Shown here: positions 1 to 7,356 of the stretch, in pieces
Layout of the letters: each line of letters begins with the position of its first letter
Numbering within the stretch: the stretch's first letter is position 1
Origin: [Eubacterium] saphenum
GTDB taxonomy: Bacteria; Bacillota; Clostridia; Oscillospirales; Ruminococcaceae
Reading direction: 5' to 3'
Assembly (NCBI GenBank): GCA_004554555.1
Contig: SFLN01000046.1
Coordinates: 1 to 14,357 of the forward strand
DNA length: 14,357 nt
Notes under the pieces: generated by a model
Databases searched by the model: none
Seen by the model: only the letters and a program-made list of their open reading frames with translations
What the model was told of the DNA's origin: nothing
Made by a program: the position numbers and the translations under genes

Positions 1-55
1 ATCGCATAATTATTATAAGAATAACGTGCGTATGCATGTGTAGCGATAATATAAT

Positions 56-84
56 TTTTTAGCACAATTACCAGATATTGTCAA
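56..84 (-). promoter_or_regulatory. possible divergent promoter reading off the left edge
   Basis: On the - strand there is a perfect -35 TTGACA (84-79), a 17-base spacer, and TAAAAA (61-56) preceded by TG as in an extended -10. The -10 matches consensus at only four of six positions. It would transcribe a gene outside the window. This is a weak call. Confidence 0.3.
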
Positions 85-89
85 CTAAA

Positions 90-162
90 TTCGCCCGAAA
101 TCGACAAATTTAGGGCGAACGTGCATAAAATCGGAGCGATTTTCGTCAAAATTTCGGGCGAA
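90..162. repeat. GGGCGAA / TTCGCCC repeats between divergent promoters
   Basis: The heptamer TTCGCCC occurs at 90-96, and its complement GGGCGAA at 113-119 and 156-162. Two copies extend to an exact 11-base inverted pair, TTCGCCCGAAA (90-100) and TTTCGGGCGAA (152-162). A small hairpin, AAAATCG-GAG-CGATTTT, sits between them at 127-143. The group lies upstream of the dut promoter and downstream of the -35 of a possible divergent promoter, so it could be operator sites or an RNA fold. No known regulator is recognised. Confidence 0.4.
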
Positions 163-193
163 AGCCGCAAAAACGTTCAAAACAAAAAAACCC

Positions 194-222
194 TTGCAAA
201 AGCAAACGGCATGATGTATAAT
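194..222 (+). promoter_or_regulatory. sigma-A type promoter for dut-dac
   Basis: -35 TTGCAA (194-199), 17-base spacer, and a perfect -10 TATAAT (217-222) with TG two bases upstream of it (extended -10). Transcription would start near 229 and leave an approximately 125-nt leader before dut. Confidence 0.75.
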
Positions 223-228
223 GTACTT

Positions 229-353
229 AAATCAAGCGGCCTTTGCCGCCGAGAAACAAAACACATTACGTATGCAAATTGACCAAACGCAAAGTTTATC
301 GGTTGTTTTTTATCTGTAAACGGTGCGTTACGTCAAAATAGTGAGGGTAACGA
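229..353 (+). promoter_or_regulatory. dut 5' leader with small hairpin
   Basis: The predicted leader is about 125 nt and contains no ORF. It begins with a GCGGC-CTTT-GCCGC hairpin (236-249) and ends with a modest Shine-Dalgarno GAGGG (343-347), 6 bases before the dut ATG. No known riboswitch class is recognised. Confidence 0.4.
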
Positions 354-782
354 ATGAAAGTAAAAATCAAAAAACTAGATGAAAAAGCAGTGGTTCCGTC
401 CTACGCTTCCGCCGGCGCCGCAGGCGCGGATTTATATGCGGTGGAAGGCAAAATCGTGCCTGCCGGGCAAGTCGTCAGGTTCGGCACGGGGATAAGCGTC
501 GAGCTTCCGACCGACACCGTGGGGCTGGTTTTTGCAAGAAGCGGGCTGGCAACCAAGCGCAATCTTGCGCCTGCGAATAAGGTAGGAGTCGTGGACAGCG
601 ACTACAGGGGCGAAATCATCGTCGCGCTTCACAATTTCGGTATGAAGGACGAAGAAATTGTGGCCGGCGAACGCATCGCCCAACTGGTCATAATGCCGTA
701 TTACACGGCCGAATTTGAAATTTCGGACGAACTTGGCGTCACGGCTCGCGGAGACGGAGGCTTCGGATCGACCGGGAAATAA
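354..782 (+). CDS. dut: dUTP diphosphatase (dUTPase)
   Basis: Hydrolyses dUTP to dUMP and pyrophosphate in the cytoplasm, keeping uracil out of DNA and supplying dUMP for thymidylate synthesis. At 142 residues it has the usual length of the homotrimeric family. All five family motifs are visible: AGAAGADL (20-27), ARSGLA (61-66, where PRSG is more usual), GVVDSDYRGE (78-87, with the catalytic aspartate of the DSDY segment), GERIAQLVI (105-113), and the glycine-rich C-terminal arm RGDGGFGSTG (132-141), which closes over the substrate. The ATG is preceded by GAGGG at 6 bases. The carboxypeptidase follows after 33 bases, so the two are probably co-transcribed from the promoter at 194-222. Confidence 0.95.
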   Translation: MKVKIKKLDEKAVVPSYASAGAAGADLYAVEGKIVPAGQVVRFGTGISVELPTDTVGLVFARSGLATKRNLAPANKVGVVDSDYRGEIIVALHNFGMKDEEIVAGERIAQLVIMPYYTAEFEISDELGVTARGDGGFGSTGK

Positions 783-815
783 AAAGCTTGCCAAGCTGCA
801 AGGAAAGGAGATTTT

Positions 816-1958
816 ATGAAAAGATTTATATGTGTAATTCTGAGCGTCCTCACGCTGTTTTCAATCGGTTCAACCGCATTCGCCGAGAGCGATACCGCAG
901 CTTCTTCGGGGAAAGCGGAAATTCTCTATGAAGCAAATACCGGTCAAATCCTCTACTCGAAAAACGCCGACACAAAGCTGCCCATCGCCTCCGTCACCAA
1001 AACAATGTCCCTGCTCCTTTTCGCCGAGGCAATCGACAAAGGCAAGCTCACGCTTGAAGAAAAAGTCAAAGCGTCGGGCGAAGCTGCGAAAACGGAAGGC
1101 TCGACAATCTGGCTTACTGCGGGAGAAGAGATGACTGTCGCGGAGCTGCTTGAAGCCGTTATCGTAAACTCCGCAAACGACGCCTGCGTTGCCCTCGCGG
1201 AGCGCGTTTCGGGGAGCGAAGCGACCTTTGTCAAGCTGATGAACAAGCGCGCAAAGGAGCTTAAAATGAACTCCACGCGCTACAAAAACTGCACGGGACT
1301 TGACGTTGACGGGCACTACTCAACGGCTCACGATATCGCCATAGTCACCGCCGAGCTTATGAAGCACGAGGTGCTGAGAGGGTGGTTTTTGACGTGGGTT
1401 GACTACCTGCGCGGCGGCGAAACGCAGCTCGTCAACACCAACAAAATGATTCGCTGGTACAACGGTATCCTCGGCGGCAAAACCGGCACAACTGACGCGG
1501 CGGGCTGCTGCCTTACGGTCTGCGCGGAGCGGAATAATATGCGCCTTGTCGCGGTAACGCTCGGCTGCACGGAGGACAGTGAGCGTTTCGATGTGTGCGA
1601 GGAGCTGCTGGATTACGGCTTCAGCAGCTTCGAGCTGTTCTCACCCGAAATCAATTTCAACAAGCTCAAACCGATTAAAGTCACGCGCGGCACGCTCTCC
1701 GAAACCACTCCCATAATCAAAAATCAAGGCGAGGAGTGCGTTATCAAAAAAGGTCGCGCAAAGGACGTGAAGTATGAATACACCTTTGTCGAGCAGCTCG
1801 AAGCGCCCGTTGAAAAGGGGCAGTTTGTCGGCGAATATCTCGTGACCGTTGACGGAGCGGAAGTTTTTCGCTCGGATATTGTCGCGAAAGAGGATATCCC
1901 CAGAATGAACTTTTGGCTTTGTCTGATAAGGCTATTGCAGGCGATTATTTCTATGTAG
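816..1958 (+). CDS. serine-type D-Ala-D-Ala carboxypeptidase (DacF/PBP5-like, S11)
   Basis: Predicted penicillin-binding protein that removes the terminal D-alanine from peptidoglycan stem peptides outside the membrane. The 380-residue product begins with a signal peptide (about 1-23, cleavage after AFA). The three catalytic motifs of the S11 family are present: SVTK (S59 nucleophile, K62), SAN (119-121) and KTG (222-224). A PBP5-type C-terminal beta domain spans about 275-360, and a hydrophobic/amphipathic tail (about 363-380) could anchor the enzyme to the membrane. The Shine-Dalgarno AAAGGAG (804-810) is 5 bases before ATG. In sporulating clostridia DacF acts in spore cortex formation and DacA in vegetative wall; sequence alone does not separate these. 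Downstream it converges on the ABC permease gene across a short terminator. Confidence 0.93.
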   Translation: MKRFICVILSVLTLFSIGSTAFAESDTAASSGKAEILYEANTGQILYSKNADTKLPIASVTKTMSLLLFAEAIDKGKLTLEEKVKASGEAAKTEGSTIWLTAGEEMTVAELLEAVIVNSANDACVALAERVSGSEATFVKLMNKRAKELKMNSTRYKNCTGLDVDGHYSTAHDIAIVTAELMKHEVLRGWFLTWVDYLRGGETQLVNTNKMIRWYNGILGGKTGTTDAAGCCLTVCAERNNMRLVAVTLGCTEDSERFDVCEELLDYGFSSFELFSPEINFNKLKPIKVTRGTLSETTPIIKNQGEECVIKKGRAKDVKYEYTFVEQLEAPVEKGQFVGEYLVTVDGAEVFRSDIVAKEDIPRMNFWLCLIRLLQAIISM

Positions 1959-1959
1959 C

Positions 1960-1981
1960 GCGTGTTAAAAACACGCATTTT
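1960..1981. terminator. terminator between convergent dac and ABC permease genes
   Basis: A 7-bp stem GCGTGTT-AAA-AACACGC (1960-1976) is followed by ATTTTC. It begins two bases after the dac stop and lies just past the permease stop on the other strand. The T run favours use on the + strand. Confidence 0.65.
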
Positions 1982-1982
1982 C

Positions 1983-3146
1983 TCACATTCTGAGCGCGTC
2001 CGCAGGGCTGAGCTTTGCCGCCTTTGCCGCAGGATATGCACCGAAAACCGCTCCCAAAAGCGCCGTGACAACCGCCGAGATTATCAGAGAACCAACGTTC
2101 ACCGAGAACGGCACGCCCAAAATCACGCACCCCGCAAACGATATCGCAAGCCCCGCGATAATTCCCACGGCGCTTCCCAAAAGCGTCAGCAGCACGCTCT
2201 CCGCGAGAAATTCCCCGAGGATATCGCGCTTTCGTGCGCCGATTGCCTTTTTCACGCCGATTTCGCGCGTGCGCTCGCTCACGCTCATCATCATCGCGGT
2301 CATCACCGAAATTCCCGAAACCACAAGCGAAATTCCCGCGGTCATCGAAAGCGCGGTCGTGACAATCGACATAATGTCGTCAAGCTGACTTTTCTGCGAG
2401 AGCAAATTGTTGCACATATACCCGTCAACGTGCCCGTTTTTCCGGTCAAGCGCGTCCGTGACGGTTTTCGGGGAAAAGTCGTCCCCGCTCACCTTGACGG
2501 CAATTTTATCGTAAGTCGTTCTCCCGCAGAGGTGCTGCATTGTCGTTATCGGGATATACATAAACCCCGGCATAATGTTGGACAACATTCCCTGCAATGA
2601 CGAAAGCCCCGACTGCGCGATGCCGATTATCGTGAACTCGTGGTATTTCCCGCCCAAGAACATTCTGAGCTTTTTTCCGACAACGTTGCTTCTGCCGTAG
2701 ACTTCCTCGGCAAACTGCTCGTCAATCACGCAGACCTTAGAGAGAGCCGCGCTGTCGGAGTTTGTGATAAGTCTGCCGTGCTTCGCCTGCAATGAAATCA
2801 GCTTGTCCGCAGACTTGTCCACTCCCCAGACGTAACAGTCCACGCGGCGGTTTATCATCTTAGCCTCGGTTATACTCGCCATCAGCGGCATAACGTCCGT
2901 CACTCCGTCAATCTTCCGCACCTCGGAAACGTCCTCGTCCGTGAGCGTGACGGAAACCGAGTTGCTTGCCGCCTGCACCAAAAGCGTGTCAACACCCATT
3001 GTGATAAGCGTTGAACTCACCTGCTCCGTGCCGACCGCGCCGATTGTCGAGATAAGCGTCACCGAGAAAACACCGACCGCAATCCCCGCGATTGTCAGCA
3101 CCGAGCGAACCTTTGCGCGGAATATGTTTATCAGAATTTTAAGCAT
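1983..3146 (-). CDS. MacB/FtsX-type ABC transporter permease
   Basis: Membrane subunit of the mechanotransmission (MacB) class of ABC transporters. This 387-residue protein has one N-terminal membrane helix (about 14-38), a large extracytoplasmic MacB-type domain (about 40-255) and three C-terminal helices (about 262-288, 314-342, 352-375). The FtsX-type signature SERTREIGVKKAIGARKRDI (290-309) follows the second helix, and the family-typical PAAKAAKLSPADALR closes the protein. I chose ATG at 3146, which overlaps the adaptor stop by 8 bases and has GAGGGTG just upstream. A longer frame runs to 3335, but its extra 63 residues overlap the adaptor coding region and look unlike the family. No ATP-binding subunit is encoded nearby, which is unusual. 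Substrate unknown; a peptide or drug exporter is plausible. Confidence 0.9.
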   Translation of the reverse strand: MLKILINIFRAKVRSVLTIAGIAVGVFSVTLISTIGAVGTEQVSSTLITMGVDTLLVQAASNSVSVTLTDEDVSEVRKIDGVTDVMPLMASITEAKMINRRVDCYVWGVDKSADKLISLQAKHGRLITNSDSAALSKVCVIDEQFAEEVYGRSNVVGKKLRMFLGGKYHEFTIIGIAQSGLSSLQGMLSNIMPGFMYIPITTMQHLCGRTTYDKIAVKVSGDDFSPKTVTDALDRKNGHVDGYMCNNLLSQKSQLDDIMSIVTTALSMTAGISLVVSGISVMTAMMMSVSERTREIGVKKAIGARKRDILGEFLAESVLLTLLGSAVGIIAGLAISFAGCVILGVPFSVNVGSLIISAVVTALLGAVFGAYPAAKAAKLSPADALRM

Positions 3147-4092
3147 TTTCACCCTCAACGCGAACGTATTTCTTCCCCTCAACCACTTTCGGCTCGGAGA
3201 AAATCTCATCGTCCTCCAAAACTCCGGAGCAAACCTCCGTGCCGTCCGCAAACTCCTCGCCCGTGCGGATATCTCGGCGAACAGCCTGCCCGTCCTCGTA
3301 AACGTAGACGTACTCGCCCACTTCGTCCTGTTCAATCACCGAGTACGGCAAAACCACAATCTCGCGCGGCTCGGACAAAATTATCGAAACATCGGCGGAA
3401 AGCCCCGATTTAAGGCGCTTGTCGGGAACGCAGGGAGTTATGCGCACGTCAACAACCGTTTCGAGAACCGCGCCGTTATAGCAGCTTCGCGCTGCCGAGG
3501 AAATCCCGCTCACCTTGCCGAAAAACACCTCGTCGGGATAAGCCGCGGGAGTGAACATCACGTCCTGCCCGACCTCAACCTTCGCGATATCAAGCTCGCT
3601 TACCGCCGCCACAATCCCAAGCTCGCCGCCGTTTGCGACCGTGACAATACCCGTGCCGCTCTGAACCGCGCTGTTTGAGCCGCAGGTTGAGATAACGCGC
3701 CCCGAGCAGTCCGAGGTGATTTTTTCGGGAATGAGCGCGGTTGCCGCTCCTAAATCGGTTGCCGCAAAGCTCAGCATATTCATTCGTCCGAGGCTTTGGA
3801 TAAACGCCGCGGACGCTTTTTTGTCCACGAGAGCCACGGTATCTCCCGCCGCAATCACGTCTCCTTCCTCAACGTAAAGCCGCTCGATAACCACAGGCAG
3901 CGCGCAGGTTATCTCGTGTTCGCTTTCGTAGGAGAACTCTCCCGCGCCGCTCACGGTTTCGCAAAAGGTGCGGACAGTCGGCGTGGTGACGCGGCAAACG
4001 GGCGCGGAGCTTTCGATTATCGTCGGCAAAAACACGGGTATAAGAACCGCCGCAAATGCGAAAAGCGCAGCCGCCGCTATTACTTTTTTCAT
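3139..4092 (-). CDS. HlyD/YknX-type adaptor (membrane fusion) protein
   Basis: Extracytoplasmic adaptor that partners MacB-type permeases; in Gram-positive bacteria such as Bacillus (YknX) it works without an outer-membrane channel. The 317-residue product has an N-terminal signal anchor (about 4-26) and two half-lipoyl segments: about 62-91, containing VEEGDVIAAGDTV, and about 127-155. These are joined by a very short hairpin of about 35 residues instead of the long coiled coil of Gram-negative homologues. Beta-barrel and C-terminal membrane-proximal domains follow. The start is supported by AAGGGG 8 bases before ATG. Translation is coupled to the permease through an ATGCTTAA overlap. No convincing promoter was found in 4093-4200 on this strand. 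Confidence 0.85.
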   Translation of the reverse strand: MKKVIAAAALFAFAAVLIPVFLPTIIESSAPVCRVTTPTVRTFCETVSGAGEFSYESEHEITCALPVVIERLYVEEGDVIAAGDTVALVDKKASAAFIQSLGRMNMLSFAATDLGAATALIPEKITSDCSGRVISTCGSNSAVQSGTGIVTVANGGELGIVAAVSELDIAKVEVGQDVMFTPAAYPDEVFFGKVSGISSAARSCYNGAVLETVVDVRITPCVPDKRLKSGLSADVSIILSEPREIVVLPYSVIEQDEVGEYVYVYEDGQAVRRDIRTGEEFADGTEVCSGVLEDDEIFSEPKVVEGKKYVRVEGENA

Positions 4093-4202
4093 ATTTTCAA
4101 CCCCTTGGCAAATTTTTCACAAGAGTTATTGTTGCGGATTTTCGGAAAATTATTCTTGCAAAAGGACAACTTTTTATGATTAAAAGCGCGTGTGAAAAGC
4201 CC

Positions 4203-4231
4203 TTGACAATTTGGACAAATTGTGCTATAAT
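4203..4231 (+). promoter_or_regulatory. secDF promoter
   Basis: Perfect -35 TTGACA (4203-4208), 17-base spacer, and perfect -10 TATAAT (4226-4231) with an extended TGC just before it. Expected start is near 4238, giving an approximately 110-nt leader. Such a strong promoter suits a core secretion gene. Confidence 0.85.
4206..4223. promoter_or_regulatory. 8-bp inverted repeat (putative operator) inside secDF promoter spacer
   Basis: ACAATTTG-GA-CAAATTGT is a perfect inverted repeat lying across the end of the -35 box and most of the spacer. A dimeric protein bound here would block RNA polymerase. The regulator is unknown, and an AT-rich chance palindrome is possible. Confidence 0.45.
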
Positions 4232-4237
4232 AATAGA

Positions 4238-4349
4238 ATGTTGAATTGTCTTTAAGGCAACTTTACGGCAGCACCGCATAAGTTATCGGTTAACGCCTTT
4301 TCCGCGCGGCGCTGTCTTAAATAAAATTCGAGAAACGGAGTGAAATTTT
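4238..4349 (+). promoter_or_regulatory. structured 5' leader of secDF
   Basis: The predicted leader contains a long-range stem: GGCAGCACCGC (4267-4277) pairs with GCGGCGCTGTC (4306-4316) in 10 of 11 positions (one G-U, one A-C mismatch) around a 28-base loop. It ends about 18 bases before the Shine-Dalgarno CGGAG (4336-4340). It could control secDF translation or termination; no known leader family is recognised. Confidence 0.4.
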
Positions 4350-6707
4350 TTGAAAAAAAGCAAAATCACAAAACCCGTTTTCTTCGTCGTATTTCTTCTG
4401 ATAATCGCGTTCACGGTGCTCAGCACAATGGGCGTCAAAATCTATAACGGCGATATCAAGAACTACTACGTCTGGGGAATCGACGATATAAGATGGGGAA
4501 TAGACATACGCGGCGGCGTAAACGTAACGTTCGGCGTTCCCGAGGACTACGCCAAGGAAAACACCGTCACCGAGGACAACCTCAACGCCGCGAAATCCAT
4601 TATGGAAACGCGTCTTGTGTCCAAGAATATCAACGACTATGACGTTTACGTTGACGTTGCCACAAATGCAATAATCGTGCAATTCCCGTGGCAGAGCGAC
4701 GACACCTCCTTCGACCCGCAGCAGGCTGTCAAGGAAATCGGTGAAACCGCGCTTCTCACCTTCCGCGAGAAGTACGAAACCGACGACGAGGGCAAGCCCA
4801 CGGGCGATACCGAGAACATAATCCTCACGGGCGCGGACGTTCAGAGCGCTCAGGCAGGCTACAACAGCCAAACCGATAAGTATGTCGTTGAGCTGAAGTT
4901 CAAGGACAGCGGCAAGGACAAGTTTGCCGAGGCAACAGGAAATCTTGTCGGCGAACAGATTTCGATTTGGATGGACGATTTGTGCATCTCCGCTCCCGAG
5001 GTTAACGAGAAAATCAGCGACGGCTCCTGCGAGATTTCGGGCAGCTTTACCGCTGAGTCCGCGAAAGAGCTTGCCGATAAGATAAACGGCGGCGCGCTTC
5101 CGTTCAAGCTCGAGGTAAAGTCCCTCTCGACAATTTCGCCTATTCTCGGTACAGGCGCGCGCGACGCGATGGCAATTGCGGGACTTATCGCATTTATCCT
5201 CATCGCGATATTTATGATAGTGTATTACAGACTGCCGGGCTTTGTCGCGGTAATCGCGCTCACCGGACAAGTTGCCGGAATGTTTGCGGCAATCACGGGC
5301 TTCTTCGCGTTCAACAACGCGTCCTCGCTCACACTCCCCGGTATCGCGGGTATTATCCTGTCGATAGGTATGGGCGTTGACGCAAACGTTATTTCCGCGG
5401 AAAGAATTAAGGAAGAGCTGAAATCGGGACGCACGATTGACGGCGCGCTGAAAAACGGCTTCTCGCGCGGATTTACGGCAATTCTCGACTCCAACCTCAC
5501 CGTTATTATCGTGGCACTTATCCTTATGGCGGTGTTCGGAACATGGTTCGGCGCGTCAACCGAGGGCACGATTTACTCGTTCGGTTACACCTTGCTCGCG
5601 GGCGTTATCATGAACTTCATCATGGCTTGCTGGGCGACAAGACTTATGACCATCGCGCTCTCCAAGTTCAAGTGCTTCAGAAAACCCGCACTCTACGGCG
5701 TTTCCAAGAAAGATATGCCGACCGACAACGCTGAAAAGGGCAAAGCCACCGTCCAGAACATCGAGGTAAGCCCCAAGACCAACATCGATTTTGTCGGCAA
5801 GAGAAAGATTTTCGTTATTGTATCCGCAGCTTTGATAGCGATAACGGTTGCGTGCACCTTTATAATTGGCGTTGCCGTTGACATTCGCTTCAAGGGCGGT
5901 ACGATGATAACCTACTCCTACGAGGGTGACATCAGCACAAACGATGTTAAAACGCAGGTTGAAAGCCTCGGCACTCCCAGAGCAACCGTTACCACGGGAA
6001 CAAGCTTCACGGGCAACTTGAATACGCTTGTCGTTTCATTTGCGGCGGACGAAAAGATGGACGATGAAATGCTCCAGAACGTTTCCGAGCATCTCGAAAA
6101 AGCTTTCCCCGACAACAAGATTGTAAACCTCGACACCACGAACGTTTCCGCGTCCGCAGGCTCGCAGTTCTTTATAAGCTGCCTGATTGCGGTTATTGTG
6201 GCGTTTGTGCTGCTGGTTGTTTACATCGCGTTCCGCTTCAAGAAAATCGGCGGCTGGAGCGCGGGCGTAATCGCGATAATCTGCCTTTTGCACGACGTTG
6301 CAATCACCTACGCGGTGTACGTTTTCGGCGGAATGGCGCTCGACTCCAACTTTATGGCGGTTATCCTCACGCTGCTCGGCTACTCCATCAACAACACGAT
6401 TATTATCTACGACCGTCTGCGTGAAAACCGCGCGAAGTTCGGCGGAAAGTTTACCGACCGCGAGCTTGTAAACCTCTCGATAAACCAGACCTTGAGCCGC
6501 TCGATTATCACCACGGCGACCACCGTTACCGCGATGATTTCGATTTCGATTGTCTGCACCCTTTTGGGAACAACCTCTATTCTCTCGTTCTCAATCCCGC
6601 TTGCAATCGGTATGCTGGTCGGCTTCTACTCCTCGCTCTGCCTTGCAGGTCCTATCTGGATTTGGCACCAGGAGCGCAAGAGCAAGAAAAAGGCTTCTGC
6701 GAAATAA
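4350..6707 (+). CDS. secDF: fused protein translocase subunit SecDF
   Basis: RND-family membrane protein that uses the proton or sodium gradient to help SecYEG complete protein export. The 785-residue chain fuses SecD (about 1-435) and SecF (about 480-785). SecD shows an N-terminal helix (about 9-29), the DIRGG motif (52-56), a large extracytoplasmic domain, and TM4 GMGVDANVISAER with D344. SecF shows FKGG (514-517) and TM motif GYSINNTIIIYDRLREN. Twelve membrane helices are expected. The start is TTG (4350), with ACGGAG 9 bases upstream; no in-frame ATG or GTG is nearby. The SecF motif usually reads SINDT: here the proton-relay aspartate is Asn682, read clearly as AAC AAC. The family arginine is probably R717. 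The leader and promoter are listed separately; a strong terminator follows. Confidence 0.95.
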   Translation: MKKSKITKPVFFVVFLLIIAFTVLSTMGVKIYNGDIKNYYVWGIDDIRWGIDIRGGVNVTFGVPEDYAKENTVTEDNLNAAKSIMETRLVSKNINDYDVYVDVATNAIIVQFPWQSDDTSFDPQQAVKEIGETALLTFREKYETDDEGKPTGDTENIILTGADVQSAQAGYNSQTDKYVVELKFKDSGKDKFAEATGNLVGEQISIWMDDLCISAPEVNEKISDGSCEISGSFTAESAKELADKINGGALPFKLEVKSLSTISPILGTGARDAMAIAGLIAFILIAIFMIVYYRLPGFVAVIALTGQVAGMFAAITGFFAFNNASSLTLPGIAGIILSIGMGVDANVISAERIKEELKSGRTIDGALKNGFSRGFTAILDSNLTVIIVALILMAVFGTWFGASTEGTIYSFGYTLLAGVIMNFIMACWATRLMTIALSKFKCFRKPALYGVSKKDMPTDNAEKGKATVQNIEVSPKTNIDFVGKRKIFVIVSAALIAITVACTFIIGVAVDIRFKGGTMITYSYEGDISTNDVKTQVESLGTPRATVTTGTSFTGNLNTLVVSFAADEKMDDEMLQNVSEHLEKAFPDNKIVNLDTTNVSASAGSQFFISCLIAVIVAFVLLVVYIAFRFKKIGGWSAGVIAIICLLHDVAITYAVYVFGGMALDSNFMAVILTLLGYSINNTIIIYDRLRENRAKFGGKFTDRELVNLSINQTLSRSIITTATTVTAMISISIVCTLLGTTSILSFSIPLAIGMLVGFYSSLCLAGPIWIWHQERKSKKKASAK

Positions 6708-6715
6708 TTGAAAAC

Positions 6716-6752
6716 AGCCGCTTTTGGGAAAGTCAAAAGCGGCTTTTCGTTT
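6716..6752 (+). terminator. secDF terminator
   Basis: An 11-bp perfect stem AGCCGCTTTTG (6716-6726) / CAAAAGCGGCT (6734-6744) with a 7-base loop is followed by TTTTCGTTT. It sits between secDF and the DUF3795 gene, so the latter relies on read-through or an unseen promoter. Confidence 0.88.
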
Positions 6753-6771
6753 AATTTGAACGGAGGAAAAA

Positions 6772-7161
6772 ATGAGCGAGAAAATCATAGCGGCTTGCGG
6801 GAATGACTGCGCGGCTTGTCCGAGGTACACGAAGCCGCCGTTTGAGAAAACGCCCGAAGAACTGCACAAGACTGCGGTTTTGTGGCACAAAATCGGTTAC
6901 AGGGACAGCGTTGTTTCAAACGAAGAGATTGCCTGTATGGGCTGCTCCGTGGATAATTGGTGTCGATATAACATCGTGAAATGCGTGAGCGAAAAGCAAA
7001 TCGATAACTGCGGGCAATGCGAGAATTACCCGTGCGAGAAGATAACGGACTGCTTCAAGGTAACGAAGAGCTTCATTCCTGCGTGCCAAGCCGCTTGCAG
7101 TGACGAGGAATTTGCCATGATGAAACGTGCGTTTTTTGAAAAGGAAGAGAATTTGAAGTGA
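6772..7161 (+). CDS. DUF3795-type cysteine-rich protein
   Basis: A 129-residue cytoplasmic protein of unknown function that resembles the DUF3795 family common in anaerobic Firmicutes. It carries about a dozen cysteines in clusters: CGNDCAAC (9-16), CMGC (55-58), C64 and C71, CGQC (80-83), C88 and C94, plus C105 and C109. This arrangement suggests bound zinc or an iron-sulfur cluster, but that is inference. There is no signal peptide or membrane helix. The ATG has CGGAGG five bases upstream. It follows the secDF terminator by about 20 bases and ends before its own terminator at 7200, so it is probably a single-gene unit despite having no clear promoter. Confidence 0.8.
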   Translation: MSEKIIAACGNDCAACPRYTKPPFEKTPEELHKTAVLWHKIGYRDSVVSNEEIACMGCSVDNWCRYNIVKCVSEKQIDNCGQCENYPCEKITDCFKVTKSFIPACQAACSDEEFAMMKRAFFEKEENLK

Positions 7162-7193
7162 GAAAATTCCACATCTCACGCTGAATTTGTTGA

Positions 7194-7230
7194 AAAAATC
7201 CCGCCGAAAGCTCTCGGCGGGTTAAATTTT
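7194..7230 (+). terminator. terminator after DUF3795 gene
   Basis: Perfect 8-bp stem CCCGCCGA (7200-7207) / TCGGCGGG (7214-7221), loop AAGCTC, flanked by an A run upstream and TTAAATTTT downstream. It insulates the toxin-antitoxin locus on its left side. Confidence 0.85.
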
Positions 7231-7264
7231 GACAGTTTACAAATGGATAAAAATTCGACATAAA

Positions 7265-7293
7265 TTGACAATCTGAATATTTTGTGGTATAAT
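7265..7293 (+). promoter_or_regulatory. promoter of toxin mRNA (RNA I-like)
   Basis: Perfect TTGACA (7265-7270), 17-base spacer, extended TGG and perfect TATAAT (7288-7293). The transcript would begin near 7300 and, ending at the terminator at 7461-7492, be about 195 nt long. Confidence 0.9.
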
Positions 7294-7307
7294 ATATACG
7301 TTGCCGG

Positions 7308-7327
7308 CTTCTTCCGGAAGGAAGGAG
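7308..7327 (+). promoter_or_regulatory. 5' hairpin sequestering the toxin Shine-Dalgarno
   Basis: CTTCTTCC (7308-7315) pairs over 8 bp (one G-U) with GGAAGGAG (7320-7327) around a GGAA, GNRA-type, tetraloop. The 3' arm contains most of the AAGGAGG ribosome binding site (7322-7328), so the fold hides it. The same arrangement is known for the 5' stem-loop of RNA I in the pAD1 par locus. Confidence 0.7.
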
Positions 7328-7329
7328 GT

Positions 7330-7356
7330 GGTTATATGGAGTACGTTATCTCATTT
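7330..7356 (+). repeat. direct repeat copy 1, covering toxin start codon
   Basis: GGTTATATGGA-GT-ACGTTATCTCATTT spans the end of the Shine-Dalgarno, the ATG and six further codons. Copy 2 is at 7503-7527. The two copies match at 24 of 25 aligned bases with a 2-base indel. Confidence 0.85.

Noticed and set aside
3147..3335. 63-residue N-terminal extension of the ABC permease
   Set aside because: It overlaps the adaptor coding region in another frame, is Arg-rich and unlike the family; the internal ATG at 3146 has a ribosome site and starts with the expected helix.
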